A stretch of 5,498 nucleotides of DNA, taken from the NCBI GenBank assembly GCA_019347995.1, contig JAHWKH010000184.1:1-5498 (forward strand). Reading direction: 5' to 3'. Positions 1-4,921 of the stretch are shown here, piece by piece. The notes under the pieces are model-generated. The model worked only from the letters and a program-made list of their open reading frames with translations, did not search any database and was not told the DNA's origin. Source of the stretch: Gemmatimonadota bacterium. GTDB taxonomy: Bacteria; Gemmatimonadota; Gemmatimonadetes; Longimicrobiales; UBA6960. Made by a program: the position numbers and the translations under genes. The number at the start of each line of letters is the position of its first letter. The first letter of the stretch is position 1.

Positions 1-607
1 CTGGAGGGCACGCGGCGCTCGCCGCCACGCCCCGCGACGGCAGCAGGAGGATGCTCTCGGGAGCCAGTAGCTCCATGAACGCCGGGACCAGGCTCCGGAG
101 GTGGGGAATCCACGCCGGCGTGAAGATCTCCAGGACGAGCGTGCGGCCGTAGAGATCCGCCACCAGGCCCGGCATCCGGTCGTTTCCGCCGTTGAGGACC
201 CGGAAGCCCGTCGTCTGCCGCGAGGCGACCTCGCTCCGGAGCCGCAACGCCTCCGCGATCCGATCGCGAAACAGCGCCGGCCCTATGTCCGCCGGAGTCC
301 GGTGCACGAGGAGCCGCCCCCGGATCGGTCCCTCGGGGTCGTAGAGCCCCGCGGCGAGGAAGCGGTTCCTCCCGTCGAATACGACCACGACGTCGCCGGC
401 CTCGGCGGGGCGGCTCATGGACTCGACGCTGTCTCCGAAGAGCCACGGGTGCCCCTTACGGAGAGGGCCTTCTGCGATGTCCCGGATGCGCAGCGCCACG
501 GCCCGCTCGGCGGGACGGCGCAGTCCGTCGGAATCCACGATATGCGGCGAACGATCCCCGGAGGGGAGGCGGTCCCCATCGGAATCGGATGGAAGGCTCG
601 AAGTCAC
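1..607 (-). CDS. RlmI-family class I SAM-dependent rRNA (cytosine-C5) methyltransferase, N-terminal part
   Basis: The window holds the first ~202 codons; the 3' end lies beyond base 1. The family methylates C5 of a cytosine in 23S rRNA (C1962 in E. coli for RlmI). Visible in order: a low-complexity Ser/Asp/Gly-rich leader (residues 1-36); a PUA-like RNA-binding domain starting at VALRIRD (37-43) with the hallmark GHPWLFGDSV (52-61), then AGDVVVVFD (70-78) and FLAAGLYDPEGPIRGRLL (83-100); a helical linker; and FRVLNGGNDRMPGLVADLYG (135-154), matching the family signature usually written GENDGLPGLVxDRY. The SAM-binding core and catalytic Cys are off-window. The start is uncertain: GTG at 607 is the most upstream sensible codon, with a GGAGGA 19 nt before it, but GTG at 538 (residue 24) or 499 (residue 37) would still keep the PUA domain. 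The gene is divergent from the metal operon and shares its intergenic region, but probably has an unrelated housekeeping role. The family call is by motif recall. Confidence 0.85.
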   Translation of the reverse strand, partial: MTSSLPSDSDGDRLPSGDRSPHIVDSDGLRRPAERAVALRIRDIAEGPLRKGHPWLFGDSVESMSRPAEAGDVVVVFDGRNRFLAAGLYDPEGPIRGRLLVHRTPADIGPALFRDRIAEALRLRSEVASRQTTGFRVLNGGNDRMPGLVADLYGRTLVLEIFTPAWIPHLRSLVPAFMELLAPESILLLPSRGVAASAACPP

Positions 608-657
608 GCTCGGTTCAACCCGCCATCCTCCGGCAGGATCCGGCGCGCCCCTCCCAC

Positions 658-685
658 TTCATATCTGAAGACATGCTCATATATT
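658..685 (+). promoter_or_regulatory. Putative sigma70-type promoter of the cadC-like/ATPase operon
   Basis: A TATATT hexamer at 680-685 matches the -10 consensus at 5 of 6 positions. TTCATA at 658-663 matches the -35 consensus at 4 of 6, with a 16-bp spacer. A transcript would begin near 692 and leave a leader of about 35 nt before the ATG at 727. Both hexamers overlap the inverted repeat at 661-684, so a bound repressor would occlude polymerase. Bases 658-687 contain only 9 G/C of 30, a sharp drop against the surroundings. No convincing Shine-Dalgarno precedes 727. Confidence 0.5.
661..684. promoter_or_regulatory. SmtB/CadC-type operator (imperfect 12-12 inverted repeat)
   Basis: The sequence is ATATCTGA, an 8-bp centre, then TCATATAT. 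The outer 8-bp arms match as an inverted repeat at 7 of 8 positions, and the full 12-bp half-sites at 8 of 12. The TGA-N8-TCA core within AT-rich arms has the layout known for ArsR/SmtB zinc/cadmium sensor operators. It lies 42 bp upstream of the sensor gene and over its probable promoter, so autorepression of the three-gene operon is the natural reading. It also lies between the divergent genes and could affect the methyltransferase gene as a side effect. Binding is inferred from symmetry and context. Confidence 0.72.
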
Positions 686-726
686 TGTGGGTGAGCGTAC
701 TTCCACGACCGGCAGCCGGACCTCCC

Positions 727-1080
727 ATGATCGACGACGGACTCTGCGAGATCGCCCTCGTCCACGAGGACGCGGTACATGCCGCCCTCAGGGGCCGGGC
801 CGGCGACGAGGAGCTGGCGTACCTGGCAGACACCTTCCAGATGCTGGCGAGCCCGACCCGGCTCCGCATCGTCGAGGCGCTCGCCGACCGGGAGCTGTGC
901 GTATGCGACCTCTCGGCGGTGGTGGGCGTGAGCCCCTCGGCGGTGAGCCATCACCTCCGCCAGCTCCGCCAGATGCGCATCGTGCGCTACCGCAAGGAAG
1001 GCCGCATGGCGTACTACCACCTCGACGACGGACACGTGGCCGAGCTGTTCCGCACGGGGCTGGACCATGTCCGGGAGTGA
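727..1080 (+). CDS. cadC: CadC-like ArsR/SmtB-family metal-sensing transcriptional repressor
   Basis: A 117-residue dimeric winged-helix repressor expected to leave DNA on binding Cd(II), Pb(II) or Zn(II). The ATG at 727 is chosen because numbering then coincides with S. aureus CadC: Cys7 in the N-terminal arm (LCEI), Cys58 and Cys60 in ELCVCDL, and the alpha-5 zinc site Asp101, His103, His114 and Glu117. The recognition region is GVSPSAVSHHLRQL (67-80) and the wing is YRKEGRMAYYHL (88-99). Both metal-site types are thus represented, but CadC's second arm Cys (position 11) is Leu; in CadC that residue is reported dispensable for sensing. An in-frame ATG at 589 would add 46 residues translated from the operator and the divergent gene, so it is rejected. 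The last codons overlap the downstream ATPase gene by 14 nt, implying coupled translation. Regulation is likely autogenous through 661-684. The metal is inferred, not shown; the symbol reflects the residue match. Confidence 0.93.
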   Translation: MIDDGLCEIALVHEDAVHAALRGRAGDEELAYLADTFQMLASPTRLRIVEALADRELCVCDLSAVVGVSPSAVSHHLRQLRQMRIVRYRKEGRMAYYHLDDGHVAELFRTGLDHVRE

Positions 1081-3256
1081 CCGGGGCGCCGCCACGGCGG
1101 GCCGGTCCGGCGCGCCCGGCGAGACCCGCATCCGCTACGGCGTCCCCGAGATGGACTGTCCGAGCTGCGTGGCGAAGATCCAGGGCCACCTCGCGAAGGT
1201 GGACGGGGTGCTGTCCGTGGAAGGGAGTCCGGTCGCCCGCACGCTGACGGTCTCCCTGGACCCGCGCCGTGTCAGCGGCGAGCGCGTGAGGGAGGAGGTC
1301 GCCCGGCTGGGCTACCAGGCGCGTGCGCAGGGGGAGGACGGCCCGGCGGCGCCCGTCCTCTCCACCTGGAAGGGACGCCAGGCCCGCATCGCCTACGCCT
1401 CCATGGGCCTGTTCGCCGCCGGGCTCCTGCTCCGCCTGCTGGGGATCGACGCGCGGGTCGCCACGCTCCCCCTGCACGAGCTCCGCCTCCCCGACCTCCT
1501 GTTCGTGGCCTCCGCGGTGGTGGGCGGCTGGAACTTCTTCCCCAAGGGGCTGCGGGCGGCCCGCGCCCTGGCGCTGGACATGAACTTCCTCATGACCGTC
1601 GCCATCATGGGCGCGCTGGTCATCGGGGAGTATGTGGAGGCCGCGGCCATCGCCTTCCTCTTCGCCCTGGCCGAGCTGCTCGAGAGCTACGCCGTCGACC
1701 GCGCCCGCGGGTCCGTGGAAGCGCTCATGGAGCTGGCGCCGGACACGGCGCGGCTGGTGCGGGACGGCGCCGAGGTGACGGTGTCGGCCTCCGAGCTCGC
1801 GCCCGGCGACGTGGTGGCGGTCCGGCCCGGAGATCGCCTTCCCGCCGACGGGACGGTGGAGGAGGGCGCGTCGGCGGTGGACGAGTCCCCCATCACGGGC
1901 GAATCGATGCCCGTGGAGAAGAAGGAGGGGACGGCGGTGTACGCCGGCACGATCAACCGCGAGGGCTACCTCCGCGTGCGCGTCGACAAGCGGGCGGGGG
2001 AGAGCACCCTCGCCCGCATCGTGCGGCTCGTCGAGGAGGCCGAGGGCCTCAAGACCCGCACGGAGCGCTTCGTGGAGCGCTTCGCGAGGTGGTACACCCC
2101 GGCCGTGACGGTGGCGGCGATCCTCGTGGTGGCGGTGCCCACGGTGGTGTTCGGCGCGCCGTTCGTCCCCTGGTTCGTCCGCGGGCTCACGCTCCTCGTC
2201 ATCGCCTGCCCCTGCGCGCTCGTGATCTCGACGCCGGTGGCCGTGGTGAGCGGCGTCACGGCGGCGGCGCGCCACGGCGTCCTCATCAAGGGGGGAAGCT
2301 ACCTGGAGGCGCTGGGCGAGGTGCGGGCCGTGGCGCTGGACAAGACCGGCACCCTCACGTTCGGACACCCGCAGGTGGTGGAGGTGCGGCCGGTGGACGG
2401 GACCGATCCGGCCGAGGCCCTGGCCCGCGCCGCGGCCGTCGAGGCGCGCTCCGAGCATCCGCTGGCGCGCGCCATCGTGGAGCGGAACAGGAGCGGGGGC
2501 ACCGGCGGGACATGGGCCGTCTCGGACTTCCGCTCGATTCCGGGCCAGGGGGCGATGGCACGGCTCGACGGGATCGAGTACGTGGTCGGAAGGCCCGAGA
2601 TGCTCGACGGGGAGCAGGACGGGGGGGAGGCCTGGCGGCAGCTGGCCCGGGGAGGGCGCACGGTGGTGGGCCTGGCGTCGGGTGGACGGACGCTGGCGTG
2701 GATCGTCCTCGCCGACCGCGCCCGGGACGCTGCGGTCGACGCCGTGGCCGAGCTGAGGGCGGCGGGGGTCGAGCGCATCGTCATGCTCACGGGAGACAAC
2801 CCCGAGACGGCGGAGGCCATCGGGCGACACATCGGTGTGGACGAGGTGCGGGCCCGCCTCCTCCCCGAGGACAAGGTCGCGGCCGTCAAGGAGCTGGAGG
2901 AGCGCTACGGCGCCGTCGCCATGGTGGGAGACGGGGTCAACGACGCGCCCGCGCTCGCCGCCGCCACCGTGGGCATCGCCATGGGCGCCATGGGCAGCGA
3001 CGCGGCCCTGGAGACCGCGGACGTGGCCCTCATGGGCGACGACCTCACCCGCCTCCCGTACGTGATGCGGATGGCGCGCCGGGCCCGGGGCGTCATCCGC
3101 CAGAACATCGCGGCGGCGATCCTGGTGAAGGCCGCGCTGGCGATCGGGGTGCCGTTCGGCGTCGTCTCGCTGGTGGCGGCGGTCGTGGTGGGCGACATGG
3201 GCGTGTCGCTGGCCGTGACCCTCAACGCGCTCCGGCTGGCCCGCGTGCGCGAGTGA
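1067..3256 (+). CDS. cadA: P1B-2-type heavy-metal (Zn/Cd/Pb) translocating P-type ATPase
   Basis: Inner-membrane pump of 729 residues that exports divalent soft metals using ATP; the length is normal for CadA/ZntA. Order: one N-terminal heavy-metal-associated domain with CPSC (31-34); transmembrane segments near 108-128, 140-158, 171-188 and 190-208; actuator domain with TGES (277-280); transmembrane pair around 345-365 and 371-393 carrying the CPC metal motif (381-383); phosphorylation site DKTGTLT (Asp425); SEHPLA nucleotide-binding motif (462-467); TGDN (575-578); GDGVNDAPAL hinge (621-630); and a final pair with Asn680, Lys688 and Asp710. CPC plus the TM7 Lys and TM8 Asp is the P1B-2 signature, which argues against a Cu(I) pump. 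Glu203 in LAELLE is a membrane acidic residue also seen in ZntA-like pumps. All catalytic motifs are intact. The ATG at 1067 lies inside the sensor gene, sharing two bases with its His114 codon. GGGG 7 nt upstream is the only Shine-Dalgarno candidate. zntA would be an equally fair symbol. Confidence 0.96.
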   Translation: MSGSDRGAATAGRSGAPGETRIRYGVPEMDCPSCVAKIQGHLAKVDGVLSVEGSPVARTLTVSLDPRRVSGERVREEVARLGYQARAQGEDGPAAPVLSTWKGRQARIAYASMGLFAAGLLLRLLGIDARVATLPLHELRLPDLLFVASAVVGGWNFFPKGLRAARALALDMNFLMTVAIMGALVIGEYVEAAAIAFLFALAELLESYAVDRARGSVEALMELAPDTARLVRDGAEVTVSASELAPGDVVAVRPGDRLPADGTVEEGASAVDESPITGESMPVEKKEGTAVYAGTINREGYLRVRVDKRAGESTLARIVRLVEEAEGLKTRTERFVERFARWYTPAVTVAAILVVAVPTVVFGAPFVPWFVRGLTLLVIACPCALVISTPVAVVSGVTAAARHGVLIKGGSYLEALGEVRAVALDKTGTLTFGHPQVVEVRPVDGTDPAEALARAAAVEARSEHPLARAIVERNRSGGTGGTWAVSDFRSIPGQGAMARLDGIEYVVGRPEMLDGEQDGGEAWRQLARGGRTVVGLASGGRTLAWIVLADRARDAAVDAVAELRAAGVERIVMLTGDNPETAEAIGRHIGVDEVRARLLPEDKVAAVKELEERYGAVAMVGDGVNDAPALAAATVGIAMGAMGSDAALETADVALMGDDLTRLPYVMRMARRARGVIRQNIAAAILVKAALAIGVPFGVVSLVAAVVVGDMGVSLAVTLNALRLARVRE

Positions 3257-3263
3257 CGCCGTC

Positions 3264-4586
3264 GTGCCTTCCCGGGTGAGGGAATCGCCCGGAGACGGTC
3301 CGACGACGCCCGGGCTCCGCAGGGCCGTGGGGCTGCCGGGAGCCATGGCCCTGGGTCTGGGCTCAATGGTGGGCACCGGCGTCTTCGTGAGCGTGGGCAT
3401 CGCCGCCGGCGTGGCCGGCCCGTCGCTCCTGGTCGCGACCGTCCTGGCCGCCGCGCTGGCGGCCGCCAACGGCCTGTCCAGCGCCCAGCTCGCCTCGGCG
3501 CATCCGGTCAGCGGGGGCACCTACGAGTACGGATATCGCTGGCTGGGTCCCGCGTTCGGCTTCACGGCGGGATGGATGTTCCTCCTGGCGAAGAGCGCGT
3601 CGGCGGCCACGGCGGCCCTCGGCCTGTCGGGCTATCTCCTGGACCTGCTCCCCGCCGGCCGCGCCGGGCTGCACGTGCCCGTCGCCGTGGCCGCGACGCT
3701 GGCCGTCACCGCCCTCGTGGCCGGCGGGATCCGCCGCTCCAACCGGGGCAACGCCGTGCTCGTCGGCGTCAGCCTCACCGGGCTCGCCTTCCTGGTCGCC
3801 GCCGCGCTCCCCGTCGTGGTGCCGGAGCGGATGGGGAATTTCAGGCCTTTCCTGCCGCAGGGGGCCGACGGCGTCCCTTCGCTCCTCCATGGCGCGGCCC
3901 TGATGTTCGTCGCCTTCACCGGGTACGGGCGCATCGCCACCCTGGGCGAGGAGGTGGAGGAGCCGCGGCGCGTGATCCCGACGGCGGTGATAGTCACCGT
4001 GGCCGCCGTCCTCGTCCTCTACCTCGGCGTGGCGTTCGCGGGGGTGGGCGTCCTGGGCGCCGAGGCGTTCGGAAGGGCCACGGAGCGCACGGCCGCACCC
4101 CTGGAAGCGGTGGCCGACGCGCTCGGCGTCCCCTTCCTGCGGGAGGCGCTCTCGCTGGCCGCCGTGGCGGCCATGGCCGGGGTCCTCCTGAACCTGGTGC
4201 TGGGTCTTTCCCGGGTGCTGCTGGCCATGGCGCGGCGTGGCGACGCCCCGCGGCGCCTCGAGCGGATCGACGCCGTCCGGAACAGCCCGGTGGGGGCGGT
4301 CTGGACCTGCGGCGCGACGGTGGCCCTGCTGACGCTGATCGGGGACGTGCGCACGACGTGGGCCTTCAGCGCTTTCACGGTGCTCGTGTACTACGCGATC
4401 ACGAACCTGGCCGCGCTGCGGATGCCGACGAGCGACCGGCTGTACGCGCGCTGGATCCCGGCCCTCGGTCTCGCCGGATGTGTGTTCCTCGCCTTCTGGG
4501 TCGAGCGGGAGGTGTGGCTCGCCGGCACCCTCCTGCTGCTGGCGGGGCTCCTCGTGCACGGGCTCCGGCGGCGCCTCGCGGAATGA
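3264..4586 (+). CDS. APC-superfamily permease (amino acid/polyamine/organocation type)
   Basis: A 440-residue integral membrane protein with about 12 predicted helices (near 26-48, 53-72, 92-118, 135-156, 164-186, 207-222, 239-262, 294-322, 343-361, 364-386, 394-412 and 415-434). Family marks are the Gly-rich unwound first helix LGLGSMVGTGVF (30-41), SGGTYEYGYRWLG (83-95) before the third helix, and FVAFTGYGRIATLGEEVEEP (215-234) at the sixth helix and following loop. Such proteins fold like LeuT and move amino acids or amines with protons or by exchange; the substrate cannot be read from sequence. The start is GTG at 3264, 7 nt after the ATPase stop, without a clear Shine-Dalgarno; GTG at 3276 is an alternative. 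Loss of the N-terminal Gly motif makes the ATG at 3345 unlikely. Close spacing implies co-transcription with the sensor and ATPase. It ends 2 nt before the stop of the convergent ArsR gene. Confidence 0.9.
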   Translation: MPSRVRESPGDGPTTPGLRRAVGLPGAMALGLGSMVGTGVFVSVGIAAGVAGPSLLVATVLAAALAAANGLSSAQLASAHPVSGGTYEYGYRWLGPAFGFTAGWMFLLAKSASAATAALGLSGYLLDLLPAGRAGLHVPVAVAATLAVTALVAGGIRRSNRGNAVLVGVSLTGLAFLVAAALPVVVPERMGNFRPFLPQGADGVPSLLHGAALMFVAFTGYGRIATLGEEVEEPRRVIPTAVIVTVAAVLVLYLGVAFAGVGVLGAEAFGRATERTAAPLEAVADALGVPFLREALSLAAVAAMAGVLLNLVLGLSRVLLAMARRGDAPRRLERIDAVRNSPVGAVWTCGATVALLTLIGDVRTTWAFSAFTVLVYYAITNLAALRMPTSDRLYARWIPALGLAGCVFLAFWVEREVWLAGTLLLLAGLLVHGLRRRLAE

Positions 4587-4604
4587 GCTCAGCGTCCGCT
4601 GAGC
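4587..4604. terminator. Hairpin at the convergent gene junction, possible bidirectional terminator
   Basis: GCTCAGCG and CGCTGAGC form a perfect 8-bp inverted repeat separated by TC; in RNA this would be a 7-bp stem with a 4-nt loop. It begins directly after the permease stop (4584-4586) and spans the stop codon (4589-4591) of the opposing ArsR gene, exactly where two transcripts meet. Neither side has a proper U-tract, so it is not a canonical intrinsic terminator. It could act as a 3'-end stabiliser or a weak terminator in both directions. Confidence 0.5.
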
Positions 4605-4921
4605 AGTCGGCTGCGGTCTTCGGCCTCCCTCTCGAGTCGGCCGCACATGATGTCGCAGAGCCGGAAGACGTCCTCGCCGGCCAGGCTGTAGTGCACGTAC
4701 AGCCCTTCCTTGCGCCGCTCGACGAATCCCATGGCGTGCAGCACCTGGAGGTGCTTCGACGCGTTCGCCTGGGCCAGACCGGTCGCCTCCGTCAGCTCGG
4801 AGACGGTCATCTCTCCGTCGCGCAGCGCGTTCAGGATGTTCAGGCGGGCGGGCTCCGCCAGGGCCTTGAACCGCTCCGACACGAGCTCGAGCAGCTCCGG
4901 CGTCATCGGATACCGGCTCAC
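4589..4921 (-). CDS. ArsR-family winged-helix transcriptional regulator with a CxxxC pair
   Basis: A 110-residue protein starting with GTG at 4921, which overlaps the TGA of the upstream rhodanese gene as GTGA and has GGAG 7 nt before it. The ATG at 4906 would give 105 residues. The ArsR core is visible: RFKALAEPARLNIL (17-30), MTVSELTEATGLAQANASKHLQVLHAMG (38-65, with the recognition helix near 49-61) and the wing ERRKEGLYVHYSL (68-80). The C-terminal helix carries Cys89 and Cys93 in RLCDIMC, the only cysteines in the protein. The CVC and His/Asp sites of the other regulator in this window are absent. So is a Cys in the N-terminal helices, which argues against a BigR/SqrR-type persulfide switch built from one N-terminal and one C-terminal Cys. 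The thiol pair could bind a thiophilic metal(loid) or act as a redox/persulfide sensor. Pairing with a rhodanese favours sulfur or thiol stress, by inference only. No operator is visible, since the operon promoter lies off-window. Confidence 0.88.
   Translation of the reverse strand: MSRYPMTPELLELVSERFKALAEPARLNILNALRDGEMTVSELTEATGLAQANASKHLQVLHAMGFVERRKEGLYVHYSLAGEDVFRLCDIMCGRLEREAEDRSRLLSGR

Noticed and set aside
628..633. Strong Shine-Dalgarno GGAGGA on the minus strand with an overlapping ATG
   Set aside because: The ATG directly behind it is followed by a stop after three codons and is out of frame with the methyltransferase. The spacing to the in-frame GTG at 607 is too long for a confident site.
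625..639. Short inverted repeat ATCCT-CCGGC-AGGAT
   Set aside because: A 5-bp arm is within chance expectation in GC-rich sequence, and it is not placed over a convincing promoter.
101..694. Plus-strand open frame across the left region
   Set aside because: It is antisense to the RlmI-type gene, which has clear PUA and signature motifs on the minus strand, and its own translation shows no recognisable domain.
589..726. N-terminal extension of the CadC-like regulator to an ATG at 589
   Set aside because: It would translate through the operator/promoter and part of the divergent gene. Starting at 727 aligns every ligand with CadC numbering.
788..3520. Minus-strand open frame of about 910 codons antisense to the ATPase and permease
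   Set aside because: It is an artefact of high-GC codon bias on the opposite strand. The translation is Arg/His/Gly/Ala-rich with no family motif, while the plus strand encodes well conserved proteins.
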